From Candidatus Thorarchaeota archaeon (GTDB taxonomy: Archaea > Asgardarchaeota > Thorarchaeia > Thorarchaeales > Thorarchaeaceae): a stretch of DNA of 33,597 nucleotides. The DNA is taken from contig JAEOUL010000111.1 of NCBI GenBank assembly GCA_016839345.1, forward strand, positions 1 to 33,597. Reading direction: 5' to 3'. The notes below the pieces were generated by a model that saw only the letters and a list, made by a program, of their open reading frames with translations, had not been told where the DNA came from and searched no databases. Positions 7,792 through 15,726 of this stretch are shown here, one piece after another; positions within the stretch are counted from its first letter, which is position 1, and each line of letters opens with the position of its first letter. A program made the position numbers and the translations under genes.

Positions 7792-8418
7792 TTACTCACC
7801 AGAGTTGATTCTTATTGCTACTTCGGCTACTCGCTTTCCTAGCAGTCTACTTCCTCTAATGGCTAGGTCATCATCTTTTGCAGACCTCCAAGCTCCTTCG
7901 TCGGTCTGGAGACTCCCTGAACCAAAAGACCCGTCTTTCACAGGACTTCCAGTACCTCCCACGATAATCATTCCTTGGGCAAGTGCATACCGATTCAAGA
8001 CATCAATGACATGCTCTTGTCCACCGTAGCGAAGTCCTGCATACGTGATGGCTCCAAAGATTGTGTCCTTCAATTTGCTACCATCCATCTTCATGGCTCT
8101 AGAACGGTCAATGAAGTCTTTGAGAATGCCTGGTACTGATGTAAAATAGGAAGGAGCGGAAATAATGATTCCATTTGCTTGAAAGAGTTCCTTCTCCACT
8201 TTGGGCATTTCATCATTTGCGCTTTGAGGACAGGGTTTCCTTCTCACACAGGAATCACATCCTGTGCAGTGAAGTATATTGAAATCCTTAATATCCAATA
8301 GGACTGTTTTTCCTTTTTCAGCTAAAACTTCAGAGGCAGCTTCTAGAGCTTGCTCCAGTAAGAATCGTGTGCTTGATTTTTCACTCTTGGGAGACCCACA
8401 GATACCAACAATACGCAT
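7792..8418 (-). CDS. Iron-sulfur flavoprotein / NADPH-dependent FMN reductase family
   Basis: 208 residues; the ATG at 8418 has GAGGT 6 nt upstream. The flavodoxin-like fold begins 'MRIVGICGSPKSEKSST' (phosphate loop for FMN). It carries a compact Cys cluster C51-x2-C54-x2-C57-x5-C63 ('HCTGCDSCVRRKPC') like archaeal iron-sulfur flavoproteins, then 'GIIISAPSYFTSVPGILKDF' and 'GAITYAGLRYGGQE'. Members use FMN and a 4Fe-4S cluster for electron transfer, often homo-oligomeric and cytosolic. The stop overlaps the adenosyltransferase start, so the two are co-translated. A role in reducing corrinoid before adenosylation is a context-based guess. Confidence 0.88.
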   Translation of the reverse strand: MRIVGICGSPKSEKSSTRFLLEQALEAASEVLAEKGKTVLLDIKDFNILHCTGCDSCVRRKPCPQSANDEMPKVEKELFQANGIIISAPSYFTSVPGILKDFIDRSRAMKMDGSKLKDTIFGAITYAGLRYGGQEHVIDVLNRYALAQGMIIVGGTGSPVKDGSFGSGSLQTDEGAWRSAKDDDLAIRGSRLLGKRVAEVAIRINSGE

Positions 8419-8474
8419 AGGAAGACCTCAACTCAGTCAAACCCTCATTTGTGATACTTGTGTCTTTCGTCAAC

Positions 8475-9158
8475 TCAAGGGTCGTAGGGATTTGGTTGAT
8501 TTTTAATTCTAGTTCTAAGTTCATCTGCTTTTGATTTGTAAGTATCTGCTTTCTCAGGAGACTCTAGTTTGGAATAGACTTCAACCAATAAATCACAAGC
8601 TGACACACATCCAAAGAGATCGCCAACATCGACTAATGTAGAGTAAGCATCTTCCAGAACACCTGCGGCTTGAGTGTAGAAACTTTTTTCATTCAACACA
8701 CCTCCTCTTACAACCAGAGTCCAACCTACAACACTTTGCATCTCTTTGTCTCGGGGATATTCCTCAGCAAGTAGTAGTAACCTGATCCACTGACGTTCAG
8801 CGTTTGAAATATCACCAGCATTTAGGAAACCATTACCCAAAGACAGCAGTGCTCTAGCTACCTGTACATCACTTCCAGAAGTTTCTGCCAGTGTCAATGC
8901 TTCAGTAGTCCTATCCACACTCCATTCATTATCTCCAAGGCCAACATATGCATGATCAATTCGGAGTAGACATTGAGAGAGTGTTCTCCTCCTATGTTTC
9001 TCTAGAATCGGATCGAGTTTGGAAAGCCCCTCCAATATGATCTTTGCTTCAGCACAAAGAGTGAGCTCGCTTTTGAAATCCTGTTCGTACGTACCCCTCC
9101 AGATAGCTTGATTTATCAATTCTTCAGCATCTAGGATTGCTCTTTCAGGACTGACCAA
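8475..9158 (-). CDS. TPR-like helical repeat protein
   Basis: 227 residues from a TTG at 9158, with GGAAGTGA some 7 nt upstream. The protein is built of paired helices with TPR-type small and aromatic residues: 'LLRIDHAYVGLGDNEWSVDR', 'ALLSLGNGFLNAGDISNAER', 'GGVLNEKSFYTQAAGVLEDA', 'LLVEVYSKLESPEKADTYKS'. About four to five repeats fit the length. There is no signal peptide. It follows the longin-like protein gene by 45 nt in the same direction, so it may act as a partner or scaffold in the same pathway. No enzymatic motif is seen. Confidence 0.75.
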   Translation of the reverse strand: MVSPERAILDAEELINQAIWRGTYEQDFKSELTLCAEAKIILEGLSKLDPILEKHRRRTLSQCLLRIDHAYVGLGDNEWSVDRTTEALTLAETSGSDVQVARALLSLGNGFLNAGDISNAERQWIRLLLLAEEYPRDKEMQSVVGWTLVVRGGVLNEKSFYTQAAGVLEDAYSTLVDVGDLFGCVSACDLLVEVYSKLESPEKADTYKSKADELRTRIKNQPNPYDP

Positions 9159-9203
9159 AGAGAATCACTTCCAAACAGATATGAATGGAACTGAATAAAA
9201 CTG

Positions 9204-9941
9204 CTACGACAGGCTCTCGTTCAAAGTAAATGCAATCTCACCAACAGCACTCACAGCATGTAGATTGCTTTCACTCGGTTGAGAAGCAACTACTACTGTC
9301 AAAGAGTTAACCTTCAGCATTTGCAGGATATGGTCACCAGCACTGATTGTAGATGGTACAATATCTATAACTGGTTTTATCACGCCTTGTGAGATTTCAA
9401 CCTGAATTCTAAAAAGATAGAGATCAGGAACATTACCAGCGATAATCAATCCCTCAGAATCGAAAACACCAACAATAGCTATCTCAGGTTGCTTCAGAGT
9501 TTTGTTAACAAGATTCTCAATTATCCTCTGAACTTTGGCAGATGGACGATTCAGGTCAAGTGCTACATAGTTGTCTATCAGTGAGTTCATTTCAACAATA
9601 TCGCTCATACTGCCATTCCAATTCTCAATCATCTCTCCAAACTGATGGTCTAACGCACGTCCAAGAGATGACATTATGTTCTTCAATTGTGATATTGATT
9701 GATCTCTGGAAGTCATTGAAACCAGAGCAAAGGAATGAAAGAAAGAATAAGCCCATACACAATCATCCAGCTCCAAAGTATATACCCTATCAGATGTGGT
9801 TCTTGAACTGGATTGCATCATTGTCACAGAATTTCGTACGAGCGATGGGAGTGAGGTTGGGTCAAGAGACACATCATCTTCAATTGAACGTCCAAACAAG
9901 GGGTCTCCGTCGTTTTTGACCATGTATAATTGTCGAATCAT
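9204..9941 (-). CDS. Longin-like protein with C-terminal roadblock-like segment
   Basis: 245 residues; the ATG at 9941 has GGGAG 6-7 nt upstream. Residues 1-110 follow the longin order: strand 'IRQLYMVKNDGDPLFGRS', a helix with 'LPSLVRNSVTMMQ', strands 'DRVYTLELDDCVWAYSF' and 'FALVSMTS', then two amphipathic helices. Residues 145-245 contain 'EIAIVGVFDSEGLIIAGNVP', a strand-loop start typical of roadblock/LC7-like domains, and end in 'AVSAVGEIAFTLNE'. Such domain pairs regulate or scaffold small GTPases in eukaryotes and are abundant in Asgard archaea. The GTPase partner is not adjacent; the nearest lies about 6 kb away. The fold assignment is by eye. Confidence 0.72.
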   Translation of the reverse strand: MIRQLYMVKNDGDPLFGRSIEDDVSLDPTSLPSLVRNSVTMMQSSSRTTSDRVYTLELDDCVWAYSFFHSFALVSMTSRDQSISQLKNIMSSLGRALDHQFGEMIENWNGSMSDIVEMNSLIDNYVALDLNRPSAKVQRIIENLVNKTLKQPEIAIVGVFDSEGLIIAGNVPDLYLFRIQVEISQGVIKPVIDIVPSTISAGDHILQMLKVNSLTVVVASQPSESNLHAVSAVGEIAFTLNESLS

Positions 9942-10054
9942 CGTAGCTCCCGACTCAGTGAATCAGTGCGTGTTTTCCATGTCATAAGGATTGTTGGTCG
10001 ATAGTGAGAGGAGCAGAATATAGCCGGGGACATTACATTCATATCCTGATTCAT

Positions 10055-10075
10055 GCAGGCTCACTGGAGGCCTGC
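10055..10075 (+). promoter_or_regulatory. Hairpin containing the ribosome-binding site of the winged-helix gene
   Basis: GCAGGC (10055-10060) and GCCTGC (10070-10075) form a 6-bp inverted repeat with a 9-nt loop. The loop and stem include GGAGG (10066-10070), the best Shine-Dalgarno for the ATG at 10081. As RNA it could mask the ribosome site; as DNA it could be an autoregulatory operator for the winged-helix protein. Both readings are inference. Confidence 0.35.
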
Positions 10076-10080
10076 GTAGA

Positions 10081-10407
10081 ATGTCAGATGAAGCACCTAA
10101 GAAGAAGAGAAAGAAGAAAGAGCTTCAGAAACGTACTCGCTATGATATCTATGCAGAGTTACTTCGTGTAATCTACATCTGGGGATTTTGCCCACTGACA
10201 CGTGCAGCTCGGTCAACAAACATGCCAGTTGACCGCGCAAAAGAGTCAATTACCGAACTGGTAGGGCGAGGTCTTCTTGAGGAAGACGATGATGATGGTA
10301 TGCGGGTCTACAAAGTAACTGTCCGAGGGCATCAGTATCTTGAATTATACAAGAGGATGGCAGGACTTGTGGGAATTCCAATTCCTGAACCAATCATTGG
10401 GATGTGA
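10081..10407 (+). CDS. Winged-helix DNA-binding protein (putative regulator)
   Basis: 108 residues, ATG at 10081. The first 20 residues are a Lys/Arg-rich tail (KKKRKKKELQKR). The rest is a compact winged-helix domain: 'YDIYAELLRVIYIWGFCPLT', a recognition-type helix 'STNMPVDRAKESITELVGRG', then the wing 'GLLEEDDDDGMRVYKVTVRG' and a final helix. This pattern matches archaeal small wHTH regulators. It is immediately followed, with its own promoter between, by the bactofilin-like gene. The dyad overlapping its ribosome site could be its own binding site. Targets are unknown. Confidence 0.85.
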   Translation: MSDEAPKKKRKKKELQKRTRYDIYAELLRVIYIWGFCPLTRAARSTNMPVDRAKESITELVGRGLLEEDDDDGMRVYKVTVRGHQYLELYKRMAGLVGIPIPEPIIGM

Positions 10408-10467
10408 GAACTCAGCATGAGTATTCACAAGATAGTCACATCAAGTGACCCTATTTTGTGGCCCCGC

Positions 10468-10476
10468 TTTATATAT
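10468..10476 (+). promoter_or_regulatory. TATA box of the bactofilin-like gene
   Basis: TTTATATAT in a locally GC-richer context is a good archaeal TATA box. A start about 25 nt downstream (near 10497) would leave a 25-nt leader that includes GGTGA about 8 nt before the ATG at 10523. Confidence 0.55.
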
Positions 10477-10522
10477 CAAATTTGAGGGAAATAAATTAGA
10501 AATGCACAAGGTGAAGGCCTAA

Positions 10523-11839
10523 ATGGCAGATAAATTCGAAATAAAGAATCAGGATTTGGTTGAACTCACCTCTGTTGTGGAAGGTGATGTCATTATTCGA
10601 AATTGCAGAACGCTGACCAATCCTGAAGGTGATAAAATCGTAATTAGAGGAACACTCCATGTTATTGATGAACTCGAGGTCGATGGTACACTTGAATGTG
10701 GAAGACTCGAGTCCAAATCAAGGGAGTGTATCACTGTCAACGGAGACCTCAAGGTTGAGAGGTCTGTCAGCATTCCTAGAGGTAGTCTAAGTGTTGAGGG
10801 TAATGCTGAGGCACGGGATATTGAAGTTGGTTCGTCACTTGTTATCAGGGGCAATCTAGAATGTGTTTCCGCCAAAGCAGGTGGATCAGTCAAGGTCGTA
10901 GGTGATGCAAAAGCTCAGAGAATAACAGGCGGCGGTTCAGTCAAGATTGAAGGAAATGTAGAGGTTGATAGAGTGACTGGTGGCGGTTCAGTCGGTATCT
11001 ATGGAAATATCAAAGCAGAAGAATTTGATGCAGGTGGTGCAGGAAAGACTGCTACAGGTTACATCCAAAAAGTTTCAGTCGGTGGTAGTTTCAAGGCAAC
11101 CGGAGCTATTGAGATTGAAAGTCTTGATGTAGGAGGTACTGCAAAAGTCGGACCAGGTTCCAAAATTAGCTCAGTTGATATCGGAGGAACTTTCAAGGCT
11201 GGAGATGACCTTACGTTTGGTGAAATCGATGTTGGTGGCACCGTGAAAATTGAGGGAAAGGCTTCCGGCCGATCAATCGATGTTGGTGGCACCGTTAAGA
11301 CTGAGGGAGACTTGGAAGTCACTGAAGGTTTGGAAGTTGGTGGCACTGTTGCTGTTGGGGGCAATCTAAAGAGTGAAGGGAAAATCAAAGTCGGTGGAAC
11401 AGTACGAGTAGAGGGAAGAATAGATACATTTCGTATAATTGTAGGTGGCTCGATTAGAGCCGATTACATTAAGGCCACTGATGGATTTCGACTTGGTAAG
11501 AGAGCTGAGGTTGATGGATTCGTAGAGTCAAGTGAAATCTTGATTCGTGAAAGAGCAAGAACAGGCTCACTTTATGGTACTGATATCCGAATCGAGGAAC
11601 GCGCTCGAGTTGGTAGTGTTTATGGTGAAACCATTTACATAGAGCGGGATGCTATAGTTGAAGGTGAGGTACTCTATACTGATAGTCTTGAATCAGAAGA
11701 TGGAGTAACATTCAGACAAGAACCAAAGAAAGTGGATCAGCTACCACCCCCAAATCCATCTAAGTCCTCACGCACTTCTACGGACCGTCCTGAACCTCCC
11801 GAACCCCCGGAACCTCCTGAACCAATAGATTTGGATTAG
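10523..11839 (+). CDS. Bactofilin-like / polymer-forming beta-helix protein
   Basis: 438 residues from ATG 10523, with GGTGA upstream. Nearly the whole protein consists of short repeats of the form 'V-G-G-T-V-K-x-E-G' spaced about 16-20 residues apart, for example 'IDVGGTVKIEGKASGRS' and 'LEVGGTVAVGGNLKSEG'. This is the signature of a right-handed beta-helix of the bactofilin (polymer-forming cytoskeletal) family. At about 185-206 residues per 1 kb of repeat it is much longer than typical bacterial bactofilins (100-200 residues). The rungs change to 'RERARTGSLYGTDIRIEERA' near residue 345-370. The C-terminus is a PPEPPEP repeat ending in acidic residues. There is no signal peptide, so it is probably a cytosolic filament or scaffold. 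Repeats are also seen in DNA (copies of GATGTTGGTGGCACCGT at about 11228 and 11279). Confidence 0.85.
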   Translation: MADKFEIKNQDLVELTSVVEGDVIIRNCRTLTNPEGDKIVIRGTLHVIDELEVDGTLECGRLESKSRECITVNGDLKVERSVSIPRGSLSVEGNAEARDIEVGSSLVIRGNLECVSAKAGGSVKVVGDAKAQRITGGGSVKIEGNVEVDRVTGGGSVGIYGNIKAEEFDAGGAGKTATGYIQKVSVGGSFKATGAIEIESLDVGGTAKVGPGSKISSVDIGGTFKAGDDLTFGEIDVGGTVKIEGKASGRSIDVGGTVKTEGDLEVTEGLEVGGTVAVGGNLKSEGKIKVGGTVRVEGRIDTFRIIVGGSIRADYIKATDGFRLGKRAEVDGFVESSEILIRERARTGSLYGTDIRIEERARVGSVYGETIYIERDAIVEGEVLYTDSLESEDGVTFRQEPKKVDQLPPPNPSKSSRTSTDRPEPPEPPEPPEPIDLD

Positions 11840-11872
11840 TTGCTGAAAGAGTCTTCACCTCCTTATTTTATA

Positions 11873-11899
11873 GAGAGGGATCTTGTTCCAGTCCCTCTC
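11873..11899. terminator. Bidirectional terminator-like hairpin
   Basis: GAGAGGGA (11873-11880) and TCCCTCTC (11892-11899) are perfect 8-bp inverted repeats with an 11-nt loop. They lie in the 65-nt gap between two convergent genes. A TTATTTTATA run (about 11862-11871) borders the stem, serving as a T/A tract for both directions. Confidence 0.55.
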
Positions 11900-11904
11900 A
11901 ATGC

Positions 11905-12693
11905 TTATTTTCGTAGAATGAATATCCTGCGACCTGAGTCTAATGTGAAAGAATTCCTTTCGAAGTCACCATATTCTTCCTCAATCTGAAGACCTGATTC
12001 TTTGATAAGAAACTCTACATCTTGATTGAAAATTAGAGCTGCTTCAGAAACTACATTTATTTCATCAATCGTAACACCTTCAGAGTCTTCAACAAGATAC
12101 CTAAGTTCGACGCGCATTATTTTCCTGTCAAAATCAGATGTGATTACTCCAAACCTGGTGACGATTCTGCCATCTGCTAAAGCCGTTGGTACATCTTGAA
12201 ATTTGGCATTCTCGTACTGATGTTCTCCAGGAAAGATATCAAGAACGAAGATTCCTTCATCGGTCAGATGTTCTTTCACGCAGAGAAGCATCGATAGTTG
12301 GTCCTCACGTGTCATTAGGTGGCCAAAAGAGTTGGGCACTATCGCAAGAGCGAATTTCCGATCCAGAGAGAACTTGCTCATTGTTCCTTTTATCAACTCA
12401 ATTCTACTACAAACTTCTTCTGGAGCGGATTCTAATTTCTCTCGAGCAACTGCAAGCATTGACTCTGATTGTTCGAGTGCAACGACTTCAAATCCTTCTT
12501 GGGCAAGTGCGAATGTGATTCTACCAGTTCCAGCCGCTAAGTCAAGTACTGGAGACCCTGCTCTTTTTGCACACTCTATGAAGAAGGGAATATCGGAATT
12601 ATCAGCGAAGAGGTCATAGAACTCTCCTACGCCGTCATAGCCCAGTGATAGGTTTTCGAATGGATCTTCATCATTTGGTGACAAGACTGGCAC
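11905..12693 (-). CDS. Class I SAM-dependent methyltransferase
   Basis: 262 residues from a GTG at 12693. Residues 48-60 ('PVLDLAAGTGRIT') are motif I for AdoMet, followed by the acidic end of strand 2 ('VVALEQSESML'), 'FALAIVPNSFGHL' as motif IV region and 'LTDEGIFVLDIF' as post-motif. The C-terminal beta-rich part ('RIVTRFGVITSDFDRKIMRV') would decide the substrate, which I cannot name. It is the last gene after fwdD-fwdB-fwdA, with a 13-nt gap, so it is probably co-transcribed. A role in methanofuran-linked C1 chemistry is possible but unproven. Confidence 0.88.
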   Translation of the reverse strand: MPVLSPNDEDPFENLSLGYDGVGEFYDLFADNSDIPFFIECAKRAGSPVLDLAAGTGRITFALAQEGFEVVALEQSESMLAVAREKLESAPEEVCSRIELIKGTMSKFSLDRKFALAIVPNSFGHLMTREDQLSMLLCVKEHLTDEGIFVLDIFPGEHQYENAKFQDVPTALADGRIVTRFGVITSDFDRKIMRVELRYLVEDSEGVTIDEINVVSEAALIFNQDVEFLIKESGLQIEEEYGDFERNSFTLDSGRRIFILRK

Positions 12694-12706
12694 TAGCCTT
12701 TGATTA

Positions 12707-14449
12707 TTAAGCTGGTACCGAACTCGAATCGACCAAGACTTTCGTTTCTAGATGAGCACGATACCTCTCAGGTACAGGATAGTTGTAGAAGGAGTGTGAA
12801 TACCAGTCATTCATCATGACCTCGAGTTCTTTGTTAATGCGTGCCCAAAGATCCTCATTCAATTCTGGATGAAGTGTCCAGACTTTTCGGTCTTCTGTAC
12901 CTTTTACCACTCCTTTCTTGGACACCTGCTGGCCTCGAAGGAATGTCAGATAGGAGGTAGAGAAGGTCTTAATGATACGTTCCGGGTCCTTAGCAAAATC
13001 CACCTTTGTGGTGTCAACATCGTAGACGGAAATGTCTGCATCAGCACCAACACCGAGATGACCTTTCACTGAGTCAATACCAAGTATTTTCGCAGGAGCG
13101 GCTCTTGTAGAGATTGCTATTTCATAGAGGCTCCATTCACGTTCAATGGTCGGGAGAACGGTCCGCTCATGCGCAAATTTGTGCATATCCTCCATCCAGA
13201 GGTCGCGTTGTTTCTTACTCATCAACCACGACAAGACAAGGGGATACTTGGTGAATGGTCCAGCATTAGGATGATCGGTACTCATAATACAACGCCAGAC
13301 GTCATCGACACTAAGCGCAAACTCTAGAGGTATTGCCCATTGTACTGAGTTTCCTGCTGCCTTTGGTGAGTATGTGTAGGGGACTATTCCAGCACCTCCA
13401 GGAAGTTCCACATCTACTGCGATGTTTACCCACTTTCCTCCAGTAAGCTGATAGAGATAGAACTCAAATGGACCATCACCAGTCATAGTTGTAGCTGGTC
13501 CGAAGGTGATTTGTCCCATATCAGCTGTGAAATGCTTGTTCTTGTTGAAGTACTTCGCAAACTCTAAGCCGCCTGATTGAATATCCTTCCAATCATGTCC
13601 ACCACCTTCTACACTACTCAGTGTTTCAAAGGACATGTGTGTAAGATGTGCAATATGCTTGCGGCCACCGTGACCTTTGATATCACGGATAGAATCAAGC
13701 TGTTGAATTGTAGTTTCAAGGTTGCCAACCCGACCAAGATTATTCGGATGGAAGTGCATCATATGAGGAAGACCTAATGATTCGACTGCTTGACACAGCC
13801 CTCGTGTGACCTCCTTGGGAGAAATGTCCCAACCGGGAATTTCACCTTCGGGGTCTCTGAGATCTACACCATGAGCCCACGCATAGGTGCCTCCAGGATT
13901 CACAACCTTGACACCAAGACCTCCAACCTTCTGAAGAATCCATGCGATGTATGCTGCTAATCCGCTGGGGTCTCCTTCTTTCACATAGTGAAATGTAATC
14001 ATGCTGTTACAAAACAATGGAAGTAATCCCGAGTCCAGATTGTGCAAATCTTCCATCTCCTCCCAAGACCCTAGAGCTTTGAGAGCTGGGAGAGCTGGCT
14101 CGATGACCGTTGTGTATCCCATAGCCGAATATCGATACCCGATGACATACGAGTTGGGCATAGTATAACCAACTCCTGACCGAGTATGCTTTGTTTTTGG
14201 AACTGGGTCTTTCCGATGGTCTTCAGGGCAGATTGACCTTCCAACACCTACTTTGGACCCCACAATGTGAGAGTGCATATCGACCCCTCCAGCCATCACA
14301 AGACGGCCCTTGAGGTCTATTTTCTTAGCAGACCCTTCGACGCTTTCGACAATCTTTCCATCTGAGATGCAGATGTCCTTGATTTCTCCATCGATGCCAT
14401 TCATTGGATCGTAGATCCGACCGTTTGTGAGAATTGTCTGCTTGCTCAT
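12707..14449 (-). CDS. fwdA: Formylmethanofuran dehydrogenase subunit A
   Basis: 580 residues, normal for FwdA/FmdA. It is an amidohydrolase-fold protein that hydrolyses or forms the formyl group on methanofuran at a binuclear metal site. Visible ligands are H59 and H61 (DMHSH), K181 in 'GGLGVKVVNPGG' (the expected carboxylated Lys), H232/H234 ('MMHFHPNN'), H268/H271 region and D392 ('MSTDHPNAGP'). 'ICPEDHRKDP' and 'TMPNSYVIGYRYSAMGYTT' are family blocks. Its ATG overlaps the fwdB stop by 4 nt (ATGA), so the two are coupled. In non-methanogens the enzyme works in the archaeal Wood-Ljungdahl branch or formyl oxidation. Confidence 0.96.
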   Translation of the reverse strand: MSKQTILTNGRIYDPMNGIDGEIKDICISDGKIVESVEGSAKKIDLKGRLVMAGGVDMHSHIVGSKVGVGRSICPEDHRKDPVPKTKHTRSGVGYTMPNSYVIGYRYSAMGYTTVIEPALPALKALGSWEEMEDLHNLDSGLLPLFCNSMITFHYVKEGDPSGLAAYIAWILQKVGGLGVKVVNPGGTYAWAHGVDLRDPEGEIPGWDISPKEVTRGLCQAVESLGLPHMMHFHPNNLGRVGNLETTIQQLDSIRDIKGHGGRKHIAHLTHMSFETLSSVEGGGHDWKDIQSGGLEFAKYFNKNKHFTADMGQITFGPATTMTGDGPFEFYLYQLTGGKWVNIAVDVELPGGAGIVPYTYSPKAAGNSVQWAIPLEFALSVDDVWRCIMSTDHPNAGPFTKYPLVLSWLMSKKQRDLWMEDMHKFAHERTVLPTIEREWSLYEIAISTRAAPAKILGIDSVKGHLGVGADADISVYDVDTTKVDFAKDPERIIKTFSTSYLTFLRGQQVSKKGVVKGTEDRKVWTLHPELNEDLWARINKELEVMMNDWYSHSFYNYPVPERYRAHLETKVLVDSSSVPA

Positions 14450-15726
14450 TTCTTCAACCTCCTTAATTCATCGTATATCATTCTCAGGACATCTCTGTCT
14501 GGAAGTATACCCTCTGGGGGATCAACAACTTTCTTGAGATATAGTGGGAGTCCATCCATTCGAGTAGCTGCTCCATCAGATTCGATGCCTGCGATTGCAG
14601 TCTGAATATTGACCTCAGCTAGAAGCGATGTCATGTTGCGTTTGGGATCTATGTTGATTACTGGAATGCTCGCTAAGTGCTTCACTGCTTCCTTCGGAAA
14701 GTGCGCAGCTGGGTCAGCAGCGATGTTGAGAACTGCATCAGCCTCACCCCTCACAAGCATGTCAACTGCTGTGAATTCACCTGGTTGATACCTAGGATAG
14801 CCGCGAGCGTAGTCTACAGCATATGGATAGCCAGTCTGCCATGTAGATGTTTTGTTTGCACCTGCTACATTGTAGTGTCCACGCATGGGCAACATGCTCC
14901 ACTTTGTGAAGTGGTTCATATCTTGAATCAACCTGATTGCTGCATCGATATTTCTGTGACGTCCCTTGGATTGAGTTAGACCCAAACCAAAGAAGAGGGT
15001 TCCATATTTGGCATTCTTCATGGTTTCCACGAGTTCAGTGAGCTCGTCGATCGAGAGTCCACCAACCTCATCCACTTCTAGAATCTTGTCACGTGCAATT
15101 GCACGAAGTGCAGATATGACCTCTAGATCGGATCCAGGTTTGATCTTGACAAATTTGTCAGCCACGCCCGCGCTAATGGTTTTTCTAACATCGACAACCC
15201 AGATTTTTCGATCTTTCTTTCCGTCTTTGATGTAAAGACCATCAGCTCTCGTGTAACGACTCATATGTCGAGGATGTGCAAACTGTGGGTTTGAGCCCCA
15301 GTAGATGACAAGATCTGCTCTATGCCGGGTTTCAGCGAGAGCTGCAATTACTTCCCCAGACTCCTGTCCACCCAAAATGGTGGGTCCATGACAAACAGAT
15401 GATGTGTTGTCAACAACTCCACCCGCTTCCTCTGCTATCTTGTAGGCTTCTCTGTGGGCATCATTTTCCGTTGAGCTTAGACCATAAACCAATAGTCGCT
15501 TGGAATTAGCAATTATCTCTGCTGCTCTTTTGACTAGATCCTCTAAGGGCGCTTTCATTTCAAGTCGATCATCATGATGATTCAGAAATTTTGCCTTACT
15601 AATCGAACAGCCATTCTTGTTGTCGGTTATCTGATTACCTTCTACATCAATCATGATATCATCACAAAGGCAGCCACAGAAGGGACACACAATATTCTCT
15701 TTCATCCCAGAATCTTCAGTCATCAT
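14446..15726 (-). CDS. fwdB: Formylmethanofuran dehydrogenase subunit B (molybdo/tungstopterin catalytic subunit)
   Basis: 426 residues. The N-terminal 4Fe-4S motif is C14-P-F-C17-G-C-L-C21 with C40 as the likely fourth ligand. 'SSVCHGPT' at about 110-115 supplies the Mo/W-coordinating Cys (not selenocysteine, since the codon is TGC/TGT-type Cys). Bis-pterin binding blocks 'VIYWGSNPQFAHPRH', 'VVDVRKT', 'GLGLTQSKGRHRN' and 'NIAADPAAHFP' follow. It reduces CO2 to formate (or the reverse) deep in the complex, while FwdA handles the formyl transfer. Start ATG 15726 overlaps the fwdD TGA and has GGAGAG upstream. Confidence 0.96.
   Translation of the reverse strand: MMTEDSGMKENIVCPFCGCLCDDIMIDVEGNQITDNKNGCSISKAKFLNHHDDRLEMKAPLEDLVKRAAEIIANSKRLLVYGLSSTENDAHREAYKIAEEAGGVVDNTSSVCHGPTILGGQESGEVIAALAETRHRADLVIYWGSNPQFAHPRHMSRYTRADGLYIKDGKKDRKIWVVDVRKTISAGVADKFVKIKPGSDLEVISALRAIARDKILEVDEVGGLSIDELTELVETMKNAKYGTLFFGLGLTQSKGRHRNIDAAIRLIQDMNHFTKWSMLPMRGHYNVAGANKTSTWQTGYPYAVDYARGYPRYQPGEFTAVDMLVRGEADAVLNIAADPAAHFPKEAVKHLASIPVINIDPKRNMTSLLAEVNIQTAIAGIESDGAATRMDGLPLYLKKVVDPPEGILPDRDVLRMIYDELRRLKK

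Noticed and set aside
11228..11360. Repeated DNA motif GATGTTGGTGGCACCGT as a possible repeat element
   Set aside because: It encodes successive beta-helix rungs in frame, so it is protein repeat structure, not a mobile or CRISPR repeat.
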